In this document: positions 32,738 through 41,442 of the stretch, piece by piece
Layout of the letters: the number at the start of each line of letters is the position of its first letter
How positions within the stretch are numbered: the stretch's first letter is position 1
Source: Candidatus Aenigmatarchaeota archaeon
GTDB taxonomy: Archaea > Aenigmatarchaeota > Aenigmatarchaeia > CG10238-14
Length of the DNA stretch: 59,900 nt
Assembly (NCBI GenBank): GCA_017610225.1
Contig: JAFCCM010000005.1
Location: forward strand, 1 to 59,900
Direction: 5' to 3'
Position numbers and translations under genes: made by a program
Notes under the pieces: generated by a model
Databases searched by the model: none
The model's input: the letters and a program-made list of their open reading frames with translations, nothing else
Told to the model about the DNA's origin: nothing

Positions 32738-33246
32738 TTAACTATCAATTCTTCTTCTGGTACTGTACCACGCTTTCTCCCAGGTAGACCAAACCATATC
32801 TGCCTTTCAGGTACATCACGAGCAACAACAGATCCAGCACCCACTAGAGCATTTTTACCTACTGTCACTCCAGGAAGTACAATTGCACCAGATGCAATTC
32901 TAGCACCTTCACAAATATGTGGTGGCTCTAACTCAGCTTTATATGATCTTGACCATGCAATTCTTTTTGTATTTGTCAGTAATGCTCTCACACCAACATA
33001 AACATAATTTTCAATTACAGCTAATTTACAAATATTACTGAAATGGAAAATTCTAACATGATCACCTATCTTAGCTTCTTCAGCTATAAAGCAATGAGCT
33101 CTTATTTCCGTATTATTACCGATAGCTACGTTTGGTCTGATAATAGTATAATGACCAATGTAACAATTGTCACCTATTGTGACCCCCTCTTCAATTATAG
33201 CTGTTCTTTCAATGACTGTATCCTTGCCAATCTTAAAATTTACCAT
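32734..33246 (-). CDS. Left-handed beta-helix acyltransferase (WlbB/WbpD-like)
   Basis: 170 residues almost entirely hexapeptide repeats ([IV]GDN, IGHYTI, IGNNTEI, IGDHVRI ... VLPGVTVGKNALVGAGSVVARDVPE). The ending GVTVGxxALVGAGSVV is typical of sugar N-acetyltransferases. It overlaps the oxidoreductase by 4 bp, the same pairing as in UDP-2,3-diacetamido-sugar pathways. Confidence 0.8.
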   Translation of the reverse strand: MVNFKIGKDTVIERTAIIEEGVTIGDNCYIGHYTIIRPNVAIGNNTEIRAHCFIAEEAKIGDHVRIFHFSNICKLAVIENYVYVGVRALLTNTKRIAWSRSYKAELEPPHICEGARIASGAIVLPGVTVGKNALVGAGSVVARDVPERQIWFGLPGRKRGTVPEEELIVK

Positions 33247-34091
33247 GATCTTCTCCTCGGATTATGCTTGTTTAAATCATTTTTAAGTCTTAAAACTCTA
33301 CGAACCATAGATGCAGGTATTATACTTGATAAGCTTCTAGGATAATAACTATATGCATTATCTAATTGTTTTATGCGTTTAGCAAACAATTTATCCACAT
33401 TGGTATTAGAAAGAGTGCCCATACCATCAATGCATAAATTATTTTGCCAACTCCCAGATTTATTTATAGTGTAATTAATTTTATGGCCTAGAGTTTTTTC
33501 AAAACCTATTCTTATAAGACCATCTATGCCTATATCCCTATCTTTAAGACAATAAACAATATTACGTGCTAATGAAGCTCTAAGAGCCTTTCCAGATGTA
33601 TCATCTTTTCTTACCATTTTACTTTTGTCGACTAAAATAATAGTATTATATAATATATGATACTTATAAATTTTAGGTGGTATAAACCACACAACTTTAG
33701 GATCTTTAAAAGCTTCAACAGTTTCTATAAACCTCATAGGCGATGAATAATAGTCTGCTGCATGGTTTATAAAAATTTGTGACTTGGGATGTGCATTATT
33801 TATTAGAACAGATATTTTATTAGATAAAGGTATCCAATCACTTAATGAAATATAAATTAATCTAACACAATTCAATTTCTTAAGTATATTGTAATAGTAG
33901 AATGCCATTTTTAATCCAAAAGTTTCATCATCTTGCTCTTCAGCTATAATAAGTTCCCATGGTGGTATTTCACCTTGTTGTCTTATTAGAGACTCCAAGC
34001 AAACCCATCCTATATAGTAAGATCTAAACATAGGTATCATAACTGAAAAATATGGATCTACCTGTTTATATGTATCTGTAATGATATCCAT
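33240..34091 (-). CDS. Glycosyltransferase family 2-like protein
   Basis: 283 residues. N-terminal FSVMIPMFRSYYIGWVCLESLIRQ resembles the GT-A start 'SVVIPxxxxxxxLxxxLxSLxxQ', with WELIIAEEQDDETFG in the position of the 'EIIVVDDxSxD' segment. The DxD motif is not clear (HAADYY is the nearest), so activity or fold assignment is moderate. It begins 1 bp inside the preceding acyltransferase gene. Confidence 0.6.
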   Translation of the reverse strand: MDIITDTYKQVDPYFSVMIPMFRSYYIGWVCLESLIRQQGEIPPWELIIAEEQDDETFGLKMAFYYYNILKKLNCVRLIYISLSDWIPLSNKISVLINNAHPKSQIFINHAADYYSSPMRFIETVEAFKDPKVVWFIPPKIYKYHILYNTIILVDKSKMVRKDDTSGKALRASLARNIVYCLKDRDIGIDGLIRIGFEKTLGHKINYTINKSGSWQNNLCIDGMGTLSNTNVDKLFAKRIKQLDNAYSYYPRSLSSIIPASMVRRVLRLKNDLNKHNPRRRSW

Positions 34092-34681
34092 TAGCTATGC
34101 AATACGTAAGGCAGATATTTTTTCAGCAGTTTAGGATCAAAGTTACGGCTTTTATAAGTTATAGGTACATCAACAAACATTCCATCTGGCACATCACCTT
34201 GGCGTTTCAATGGATTACCATAATAAAGTCCACTGTTTACAATATCATTTAAGACACTGCTAGCGTATCCTATTATGACATTATTACCAATAGTAAGACC
34301 AGCTCTCAAATTACTATGTGATCCTATAAGGGCACCATATCCAATATTTGTTATAAGTTGTTGCTTAGGCACGTCTGGACGATGATGATAAATATTTTTA
34401 GTATGTGAAGTCATTATGCCAGCACCTATAAAAGCACAATCATTAATAATCACACCTTTAGAAATAGTTGATCTTGTTCTGATATTCACACCATCACCAA
34501 TAATACAGATACCAGTAGTGCAACAATAGTCTGCTATGTCAACATTGTTACCAATTCTTGTACCATTTTTTAATGTAACATGATGACCCAGTGTTACATT
34601 ATCACCAATTTCCACATCCGGTTCTATGATACAATAAATACCCTGTTTAAATCTCTTGCCGTATTGTCTACCTGCTCTCAT
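34091..34681 (-). CDS. Second hexapeptide-repeat acyltransferase
   Basis: 196 residues with left-handed beta-helix repeats (VEIGDNVTLGHHVTLKNGTRIGNNVDIADYC ... GYGALIGSHSNLRAGLTIGNNVIIGYASSVL). Related to FdtC/WxcM-type sugar acyltransferases. A second acyltransferase in one cassette suggests either two acylated positions or two sugars. Confidence 0.75.
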   Translation of the reverse strand: MRAGRQYGKRFKQGIYCIIEPDVEIGDNVTLGHHVTLKNGTRIGNNVDIADYCCTTGICIIGDGVNIRTRSTISKGVIINDCAFIGAGIMTSHTKNIYHHRPDVPKQQLITNIGYGALIGSHSNLRAGLTIGNNVIIGYASSVLNDIVNSGLYYGNPLKRQGDVPDGMFVDVPITYKSRNFDPKLLKKYLPYVLHS

Positions 34682-34693
34682 GGCAAATCTCCT

Positions 34694-35368
34694 TTACTTT
34701 AAAAAGTTTATAGCATATGGACCACAATTAAATATAAGATCCATAATTGAAAGATTTGGTATAAAATCCCCCCATAACTGATTATGCATTGGATACACAA
34801 AATTGTCATATTTAAGTTTTATACCAGCCTCAGTAAATTTATATTCATCTTGATAATTCGCACCACCCTTACCTGAAATATATGTATCAGCTCCAGTTGA
34901 CCTGCAAATCTCTATAAGCAAATCATCACCTCTGAGATTAGTTTCAAATGCAGCTCTACCAAAATTACATTTGATACCAAGTGCATCTGCAACTGTTAAT
35001 ATAAAAATTACATTAAAATCCGCAAGTTTATCAATAGGCGCATTATAGATATCTAATAATTTTTTATAAGATTCATAATAAGGTGCTTTAGAGTAACAAT
35101 GATGCCAAGTCTTAAGATGCTTCTCACGCCATTTGGTAGTATCATCTAATTTAGCATCTCTAATCCATTGATTGCTATATCCAGTCTTTTTACAAGACGC
35201 AGACAACCATTGATTACCGATAGGAGTCTTAATTTTAACTCTTGTACCAAAATTACGACCCATAGACAATTGTACATTTTCTAAGAAAATAAAAGTGTCT
35301 GCTATGAGTATTTTATGGAAGAGGCCTGCCCAAGGCATAAATGTAGGTTGATGTATTATTGTTTTCAT
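34694..35368 (-). CDS. WbqC-like glycan biosynthesis protein
   Basis: 224 residues; HQPTFMPWAGLFHKILIADTFIFLENVQ is the WbqC family hallmark (H-Q-P-x-x-x-P-W-x-G), followed by AADTYISGKGG-like conserved segment (STGADTYISGKGG, about 155-167). WbqC proteins are found in O-antigen and glycopeptide sugar clusters, role poorly defined. Overlaps the upstream methyltransferase by 4 bp. Confidence 0.8.
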   Translation of the reverse strand: MKTIIHQPTFMPWAGLFHKILIADTFIFLENVQLSMGRNFGTRVKIKTPIGNQWLSASCKKTGYSNQWIRDAKLDDTTKWREKHLKTWHHCYSKAPYYESYKKLLDIYNAPIDKLADFNVIFILTVADALGIKCNFGRAAFETNLRGDDLLIEICRSTGADTYISGKGGANYQDEYKFTEAGIKLKYDNFVYPMHNQLWGDFIPNLSIMDLIFNCGPYAINFLK

Positions 35369-35989
35369 TTGTATATTCTCACTGTAAAATCATTTTTTCT
35401 ATAGTCATGTTTCAAGACTACTCTCTTACCGATTTTAAAAGCTAAATTAAGTATTTTATTTGGATCAGCATAATAAGCATTTTTCTGTTTGTTATCACTG
35501 TATATGCTTAAAAAATTTGCACATACACAATGAGTACAAAGATCAAACATAGTTTTTATTAAATCTTCAGTATATTTATACCAACCATTACACCTTTTAT
35601 TAAATATGCCTGATGCAACTACAATATCATGCTTAGCTATACCACCGCCATAAGTGCTACCAACAATAAATTCAGTATTAATACAAGTGCCAGCATGCCT
35701 TTTACGTGCTTCAGTTATAAAATCACATATAAAATCTATACCTGTATATTTTGTTATTTTATAATCTGTTCCCTCTAGGTAAGGAAGAAGATCACCGAAC
35801 CCACAGCCGACATCCAAGGCCGAAAACTCCAGAGGGAGGGGGGGGGGAGAAGAGGGCATGGAAGCGTTCATCCTGACTGGCAGGGGAGTTCCAAGCAAGT
35901 GCCTTCAGCGAGACTCCGTATGCATCTGAACGTGACTGAAAATATTTTCTAGTAATTTCATCATTATCTTTTCTAGTATCTACACCCAT
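35365..35989 (-). pseudogene. SAM methyltransferase frameshifted at a C10 tract (candidate phase-variable gene)
   Basis: Translation from the ATG at 35989 gives MGVDTRKDNDEITRKYFQ and ends early after a run of prolines. The SAM-binding part (SALDVGCGFGDLLPYLEG) lies in the next frame, to 35365. The switch is at ten consecutive C residues on the coding strand (35838-35847). Nine or twelve C would restore one 207-residue class I methyltransferase, so the present length is 'off'. Either slipped-strand phase variation or a sequencing error in the homopolymer. Confidence 0.75.
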
Positions 35990-36594
35990 TAACTTTGCCC
36001 TATTTTAGAGACCCATCTTATAGATTCAAAGACTTCAGCATATCTGACACCAATTTGTACACCACGAACGCTTGCAAGAGCAAAAATAAAATTCTCGGAG
36101 ATATAGTCCTTATCCCTTTGTGACTCATGACAATAGACAGCTTTAAATTTTTTAATTACATGCGATTCAGTAAGTTCAACAAAATGATTGGTAGTAAAAT
36201 GCAGATTATTCCAAGGTATCTCATATCCAAGTAAAGAACATTTTTTGAAAGCTCTAAAGCACTCCTCTGTCACTGTTTTGTGGTCTTGATGCGTGTCTTT
36301 TGTCGACGGCACAAAAACCAAATCAGGGCATATAGATTCTTTATACTCTATAAGATGTTCAAGTAACTCCTGACGATGGGCAGTGAATTCTCTAATTTCC
36401 ATAGGGGCATAAAGTATGCTACTTGAAGGAATGCTTAGAGCTTTAAGGCCATTCTGAACTTCAGAGAGTTTAGGATCAACGCTAGCAAAAACCAGATAGA
36501 ATATTGTATGGCCTTCTTCTGCAAGTCTAGCTATAGTACCACCACATCCAATTTCTCCATCATCTGCATGTGGTGCTATAACTAGAATTTTCAT
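35989..36594 (-). CDS. PIG-L/LmbE family deacetylase
   Basis: 201 residues. Motif APHADDGEIGCGG (7-19) is the PHxDD zinc/catalytic signature, and PSTKDTHQDHKTVTEE gives the later HxDH metal motif. Such enzymes remove N-acetyl groups from amino sugars, which fits the acyltransferases nearby (swap of acyl groups). ATG overlaps the upstream gene stop. Confidence 0.85.
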   Translation of the reverse strand: MKILVIAPHADDGEIGCGGTIARLAEEGHTIFYLVFASVDPKLSEVQNGLKALSIPSSSILYAPMEIREFTAHRQELLEHLIEYKESICPDLVFVPSTKDTHQDHKTVTEECFRAFKKCSLLGYEIPWNNLHFTTNHFVELTESHVIKKFKAVYCHESQRDKDYISENFIFALASVRGVQIGVRYAEVFESIRWVSKIGQS

Positions 36595-36818
36595 TATGTA
36601 TTCCTTTTACCGCCAGTTTGTTTTCCAGTGCCTTTTCCTGGAGCACGGCCTTTACCACCACCTTTACCAGTGCGACTTCCACCTGATCCAGTAGGTGGCC
36701 CTGTTTTATCACCTTTTGGCATTTCAAATCTCCTTATTTTTAGTGTTTTAGCAGCTAGGTAATTTGCGATTTCAATAGTTGCTGCCCCAATAAAAATTCC
36801 AAGTAGGATATTATCCAT
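36594..36818 (-). CDS. Membrane-anchored Gly-rich small protein with internal start
   Basis: From 36818: 74 residues, N-terminal hydrophobic segment (about 3-25) then a Gly/Lys/Thr tail. An in-frame ATG at 36722 has a perfect AAGGAG seven bases upstream and would give only the 42-residue soluble tail starting MPKGDKTGP, which recalls short DUF5320-type sequences. The upstream ATG has only a weak ribosome site. Both forms may be made. Function unknown. Confidence 0.5.
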   Translation of the reverse strand: MDNILLGIFIGAATIEIANYLAAKTLKIRRFEMPKGDKTGPPTGSGGSRTGKGGGKGRAPGKGTGKQTGGKRNT

Positions 36819-36877
36819 TATTTCTGCCTAATTTAAAAATTTCAAATTCTATAAAATGAAAGATAGTGATATAATAC

Positions 36878-37585
36878 CTAAATATTCAAACATTTTTCAT
36901 CCTTCTTATGCATAGTATGAATACCACATTCCCCACCACATTTACTAGTACCAACCCATCTTCCAGATCTTTCTGTTGCATCATCATCTACAATATTTGT
37001 GCAAGGAGCACATCCAAGACTACGATATCCCATTGCATACCAAGGATGTACAGGAATATCTTGAATAGCAATATATTTCCAGATATCTAATTCAGTCCAT
37101 AAAAGGATAGGATTTACTTTAGTGATTATACTATCATCTTGATAGTTGTTTATTAAATCTTTCTTGAAAGAAGGTTCAAGCTCATTGTAATCAGTTCTAG
37201 TTTTTCCTTCAGTCTTTCTCAATCCTGTTATCCAAGCATCTAAGTTTGCTAAAGCTCTTTTAGTTGGCTCTACTTTTAAAAGCCTACAGCATTCTTCTGG
37301 GTTTTCCTTTGGCAAATTAGGAGAAACTTGTTGAGAAGCCATCAATGTCTCTACATGGATATGCCACTTCCGCATAATTAAATCTCGATATGAAAAGGTT
37401 CCTTGAGGCTTAAACTGCGTGCCAATAAAAAACACTTTGATATAAGGATTAATACGCAAAGCAAGATCTAATACCACCATGCTGTCTTTTCCAAAGCTGC
37501 AAGCAACAGATATTAAAGGGAAAGTCTCAATTGCATGGTCGATAATTTCTAAACTATGGTTTATTTTGGATGCTATTGTTTCCAT
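36878..37585 (-). CDS. PAPS reductase / PP-loop ATPase-like protein
   Basis: 235 residues. PP-loop motif CSFGKDS at 29-35 (usual SGGKDS), TGLRKTEGKTRTDYNEL resembling the arginine-rich region of CysH, and a C-terminal set of cysteines GCAPCTN and KCGGECGIH as in iron-sulfur APS reductases. Known phage relatives act in sulfur transfer or nucleobase thiolation. In this cassette it may handle a sulfated or adenylated intermediate, but that is inference. Confidence 0.75.
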   Translation of the reverse strand: METIASKINHSLEIIDHAIETFPLISVACSFGKDSMVVLDLALRINPYIKVFFIGTQFKPQGTFSYRDLIMRKWHIHVETLMASQQVSPNLPKENPEECCRLLKVEPTKRALANLDAWITGLRKTEGKTRTDYNELEPSFKKDLINNYQDDSIITKVNPILLWTELDIWKYIAIQDIPVHPWYAMGYRSLGCAPCTNIVDDDATERSGRWVGTSKCGGECGIHTMHKKDEKCLNI

Positions 37586-38560
37586 CTATTCAATCTCCCA
37601 TCTATGTTTAATTGGTCTACCCAAATAAGTATTACATAAATGCTCATTTAGTTCTGCGATCCTATGTTTATGTGTGTGTTTACTAGCAATTACTTTTAAC
37701 GCATTCTGAGCTACAGATTTTGCCCATGCAGGCTCATTTATGATTTTTTGAGCTTTAGCAGCTAGATCAGAAGCATCATCTTTATATTCAACAAAGCATT
37801 CATCATCACCGAAAAGATCTTTTTTATGGTCAAAATCAGGCGTCAGCAAAACTGTGCCCGATGCCATAACCTCAAAAACTTTTCCATATGCTGATCTTAC
37901 TTCTGCAGATGTAAGTGATGCAATAAAACTTCTAAGAAATATCGGATAGAGATAATTATTCGTAGGTGTTCGGTAAGCTTTCTGAACTAGTAGACTTGCA
38001 TTAGACAACACTTTCAATGCAATACGTCTTTGGGTATAAAATTCATACCTGTATGCACCAGCAAAGCAAATTTTTTGTTCACGTTTTATCTCTGGATCGG
38101 AATAAAACTCATCATTTGCGGAAAAAGGCAACCACACAGATGGAATACCATCAATATCTTTTTGGCCTAGATATGAGCCCCTGCGTATAACAAGATCAAA
38201 TTGATTTGTATTGTACCACTTTGTAGTGCCCCATCTTGGCTTTAAAGGATGACTATTCCAGCCAGCCTTTTTACCAAAATCAGTTTCAATCATGACTTTT
38301 AAACAAGGCAGATTTCTAAAATACCCTGGAGAAAACCTAGTTTCTTTGCCAGAAGGAGCATGAGAATCATAGTGAATGACAATAGAAGGGCTATACTTAT
38401 GAAATAAATCTAAAGCTGTAAGGCCTTTTTCAAGAACATTTGAGCCATGTATATAAATATATTCATGGTCATGATATTTTTCTAAAAGTCTTAAAAAAGC
38501 TAAATGTTGTCTCGCACTAAACTTTTTCTCTGGTAGATAACTTACTACGAGTATTTTCAT
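37586..38560 (-). CDS. GT-B glycosyltransferase
   Basis: 324 residues. N-terminal ILVVSYLPEKKFSARQHLAFLRLLEKY, later TDFGKKAGWNSHPLKPRWGTTKW, WLPFSANDEFY, then SAYGKVFEVMASGTVLLTPDFDHKKDLFGDDECFVEYKDDASDLAAKAQ: the E-x-x-A-x-G-x-x-x-L region marks the nucleotide-sugar pocket of GT4-like/CgeB-like enzymes. Overlaps the methyltransferase by 44 bp. Confidence 0.8.
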   Translation of the reverse strand: MKILVVSYLPEKKFSARQHLAFLRLLEKYHDHEYIYIHGSNVLEKGLTALDLFHKYSPSIVIHYDSHAPSGKETRFSPGYFRNLPCLKVMIETDFGKKAGWNSHPLKPRWGTTKWYNTNQFDLVIRRGSYLGQKDIDGIPSVWLPFSANDEFYSDPEIKREQKICFAGAYRYEFYTQRRIALKVLSNASLLVQKAYRTPTNNYLYPIFLRSFIASLTSAEVRSAYGKVFEVMASGTVLLTPDFDHKKDLFGDDECFVEYKDDASDLAAKAQKIINEPAWAKSVAQNALKVIASKHTHKHRIAELNEHLCNTYLGRPIKHRWEIE

Positions 38561-39146
38561 TAGGTTTCCTTAATAGCCATGCAATACGAAGCTCATTGGG
38601 GCATTTAACTTCTACAATCTCCAATTGAAAATCCTTAATTAAATGTGTGTAATCATGTGTAAAAACATAAGCTCTAGAATCCTGGTTCTTTTTAATTCTC
38701 TCCTTTGTCCTCTTTGGATTTGATGTTGCGATGTAAATATATTCTCTAGAAACTCGTATAAGCTCACTGAATACTTTGCGTATTGATCTAGAGTTTACAT
38801 GAAGTAGTAAACTTTGAGCTACAATGAGATTAAAAGAATTTTCTTCATATGGTAATGTTTTACCATCCCACCATGTAGGTAAAATATCAGTAAGAGCTTT
38901 TGCTTCTCTTATATACTCTGGTGAAATATCACACATAGCAATCTTATTACGGATATCTCGTTCTCGAAGCCTTTTACAAAGTCTGCCCCAACCAGATCCT
39001 ACATCTAAAATATTACCTTCTATTGAATACTGCCTTATCCATCTAATAAGCATATCCATTTCAATGTAATTCTCAGGCTTGTTCCATGCCATTGGGTGGG
39101 CTTTTGAGTATTTACTCCAGAACCTCATTGGTAAATAATCTTCCAT
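38517..39146 (-). CDS. Class I SAM methyltransferase
   Basis: 209 residues; NILDVGSGWGRLCKRLRE (about 46-63) is motif I, MCDISPEYIREAKAL motif II-like acidic, then NLIVAQSLLLHV. Closest to small Methyltransf_11-type enzymes of sugar clusters. Intact, unlike the second methyltransferase at 35365. Confidence 0.8.
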   Translation of the reverse strand: MEDYLPMRFWSKYSKAHPMAWNKPENYIEMDMLIRWIRQYSIEGNILDVGSGWGRLCKRLRERDIRNKIAMCDISPEYIREAKALTDILPTWWDGKTLPYEENSFNLIVAQSLLLHVNSRSIRKVFSELIRVSREYIYIATSNPKRTKERIKKNQDSRAYVFTHDYTHLIKDFQLEIVEVKCPNELRIAWLLRKPNENTRSKLSTREKV

Positions 39147-40098
39147 AGACTTTCTCCTTTAATCTTTGACCAATTGCTTTAAAGCCATGATATTTTTCTA
39201 CCCAAGCACGAGAAATATGACGAGTATGCTCAACTTGCTCAGGAGACATATCTAAAATTTTTCTCACAGCAATTTCAAATTCTTTTGGGTTATTTGCAAC
39301 AAAAAAAGGGCATTTAGTATTATATTCTTTAGCATACCGTTGTGATGACATAAAATGAGTAATAACTATTTTACCCATTGCTGCAGCTTCAAGAGCGGTT
39401 ACACCCCACTCACCATATCTATGACCTCTTAAATCTGGCTCACAAGCTTCAATGTATATATCTGCATTAGACATACGTTTGATATTATCTTCCCAAGGTA
39501 CAACACTTTCATTAATATAAAATTTCCATCTGTCATTTCTAGAATTTGATTTGCATTTAATGCCCTCATCTTGTAACCTACCAAGGATTCTAAAAATTTC
39601 AGCTGTACCTTTAATATATCCTTTGTGTGGATAATGACAAAAAGAAAGTGTTGAGTCTCTTTGATCAGGTCTATGTGGTATATTTTGAACATCAATACAG
39701 GGAAGTATCCAAACCTGATTTTTAGCTCCTAAGTTTAATAAATCACCTGTTTGAATAATGCTTATATCAACTATTGGATTAAAAATAGCATTCATTTTTT
39801 CTGCAGCACCACGATACCTCGATCCACCATGAAAGACTGTAACAAATTTATTCCTTATATCTATTGCACTAAAACGTCTACTATGCATTAACATAATAGC
39901 TTTAGCCTGTCTTGCTCTGGGCACAATTTGAGCTTGTAAGTCTTTAAATAAATTAGCATGCTTACCATAACCTCTCGGTGATGGACGTACAGCCCAAGAT
40001 TCAGCTTTAATGCCCACCTCTTTTAAAGCCCTTTCAAATAAATATCCAACATTTGAAAAATCTGCCTTAGCTAAGATGAGAATATCTATATTGTCCAT
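39112..40098 (-). CDS. GT-B glycosyltransferase, first cassette gene
   Basis: 328 residues. IDILILAKADFSNVGYLFERAL at the N-terminus; C-terminal RYGEWGVTALEAAAMGKIVITHFMSSQRYAKEY is a GT-B donor-binding region (E-A-A-A-M-G-K). DNIKRMSNADIYIEAC precedes it, as in GT4 enzymes. The start lies in a degenerate copy of the hairpin family (40096-40122, minus). Directly follows the holin gene. Confidence 0.75.
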   Translation of the reverse strand: MDNIDILILAKADFSNVGYLFERALKEVGIKAESWAVRPSPRGYGKHANLFKDLQAQIVPRARQAKAIMLMHSRRFSAIDIRNKFVTVFHGGSRYRGAAEKMNAIFNPIVDISIIQTGDLLNLGAKNQVWILPCIDVQNIPHRPDQRDSTLSFCHYPHKGYIKGTAEIFRILGRLQDEGIKCKSNSRNDRWKFYINESVVPWEDNIKRMSNADIYIEACEPDLRGHRYGEWGVTALEAAAMGKIVITHFMSSQRYAKEYNTKCPFFVANNPKEFEIAVRKILDMSPEQVEHTRHISRAWVEKYHGFKAIGQRLKEKVYGRLFTNEVLE

Positions 40099-40122
40099 AA
40101 CTTCGCCCTCTGAAATTACAAG

Positions 40123-40575
40123 CTATCGTCTTGTAGATATACCAGTAAGAGTCTCTTTCAATCTCGATCCAAAATAAAACCCAATTATTGTTCCGAGTAC
40201 AATATGTTGTGGTACTGTTAAACTCATCTCTCTATAAGGAAAATCAAACCATATAGAAAAATTTTCACCCCACATCGAGTAAAATTCAGTCAATAATGCA
40301 CCAAGACCTCCAAAGGGTCTCACTAAACCATTCAGAAACTTTATCAGCCAAGATTGTTTCTGAGTCTGCATTGCAACTTGATACATTTTCCTTGCAGAAT
40401 CAGTAGAATCTTCCGAAATTTTAAACAAATCAACATAATGACCCGATCTCTCCATTTCTGACATCTTTTTAGGTGGCAACACTCTTTCACCTATAAACTT
40501 AGCTGCACCAGCCAATGGCTCTAACACAGGCTTTATAGCAGCTGCTACAGGATTAAACATATCATACCATGCCAT
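40123..40575 (-). CDS. 3TM-type holin (GTA holin-like)
   Basis: 150 residues. The segment SWLIKFLNGLVRPFGGLGALLTEFYSMW and the C-terminal ILGTIIGFYFGSRLKE match the 3TM holin family (W-x-x-x-x-R-P-x-x-x ... GxxxGxxFGSR) of GTA-type release cassettes. Neighbour of the membrane coiled-coil gene and endolysin, forming a lysis block. Confidence 0.75.
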   Translation of the reverse strand: MAWYDMFNPVAAAIKPVLEPLAGAAKFIGERVLPPKKMSEMERSGHYVDLFKISEDSTDSARKMYQVAMQTQKQSWLIKFLNGLVRPFGGLGALLTEFYSMWGENFSIWFDFPYREMSLTVPQHIVLGTIIGFYFGSRLKETLTGISTRR

Positions 40576-40576
40576 T

Positions 40577-40993
40577 TTATCCTCTATTCTTAATTGCTAT
40601 TTTTATTTCTTTTATAGTCTCATCCATAGTGTTTTCAAACCTAGTATGATTGTCTGAAAGTGCAGTATGAATGGATAAAATCTCACCTCTTAAAATTTCT
40701 GTAGTGCTACTTAATTCTGATCGATATATTTCTTGATAGAGAGTAAGAAATTTTTCAACTTGCTTTTCTCGATCAGCACAATGGCCATCTTTAAAGTTTT
40801 TTATCTTTTTCTCAACAATCTCATAAACTTTTTTAAAAGTAAGAGACTCACCATTACTGCTATCCTTACTTATCTCTTGAGTGTCACGCCGGATTCTTAA
40901 AGCTGCAATGCCATATGATCCTACGCCAGCTACACCAGCAACAACAGCTATACATCCAAACAGATTCATTTCAAGCACTATAGGAATAGGCAT
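40577..40993 (-). CDS. Membrane-anchored coiled-coil protein of lysis cluster
   Basis: 138 residues: hydrophobic segment at about 8-31 (MNLFGCIAVVAGVAGVGSYG) then a charged helical domain (VYEIVEKKIKNFKDGH ... EILRGEILSIHTALSDNHT). Placement between endolysin and holin, with single membrane anchor and periplasm-length helix, fits an inner-membrane spanin-like role; no lipoprotein partner was seen, so this is tentative. Confidence 0.5.
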   Translation of the reverse strand: MPIPIVLEMNLFGCIAVVAGVAGVGSYGIAALRIRRDTQEISKDSSNGESLTFKKVYEIVEKKIKNFKDGHCADREKQVEKFLTLYQEIYRSELSSTTEILRGEILSIHTALSDNHTRFENTMDETIKEIKIAIKNRG

Positions 40994-40995
40994 AA

Positions 40996-41442
40996 TTACC
41001 CCTCTAATAAATAGATATATTTAGTTCTTCCAAACTTTTTGATTCTCTTCCATCTCTGCACACGCTTACGAGGATCAATATGAAATCCTATAGGCACACG
41101 CACACCTTTATATTTCCAGTCATAATAAACACCGATGCCACCGAAAACAAAACTTTCAACAATAGCATATTGTTCTCGTATTGATTTATCAGTATGCATA
41201 AAAAAGTCCACAGCAGAGCATCCATTTTTAAACAAATGGAAACTGTTGTCTGAATGTCCATGCTCACCTAGCATATCAACAGCTTGAGTTATTGTAATTC
41301 GACAATTTGCTTTAATTCGTATTTGTTCCATCTTATATAAGATATTACTATCAATTCTGTAGCCACTTCCAGGATGCTTCGAATCTTCAAATTCCCATGG
41401 TTCAAACCATTTTATGCCTTCCCATATAGCATCATTTAGCAT
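40996..41442 (-). CDS. M15-type peptidase endolysin
   Basis: 148 residues. HGHSDNSFHLFKNGCSAVDFFM holds the His...Asp metal pair spaced as in M15A peptidases, and IGFHIDPR supplies the third ligand His. The fold normally cleaves peptidoglycan peptide links. Directly before the holin in transcription and after the portal. Confidence 0.8.
   Translation of the reverse strand: MLNDAIWEGIKWFEPWEFEDSKHPGSGYRIDSNILYKMEQIRIKANCRITITQAVDMLGEHGHSDNSFHLFKNGCSAVDFFMHTDKSIREQYAIVESFVFGGIGVYYDWKYKGVRVPIGFHIDPRKRVQRWKRIKKFGRTKYIYLLEG

Noticed and set aside
40996..41442. DUF882/M15 gene as portal-linked structural protein
   Set aside because: The complete HxxxxxxD and GFHID metal ligands and the adjacent holin favour an endolysin.
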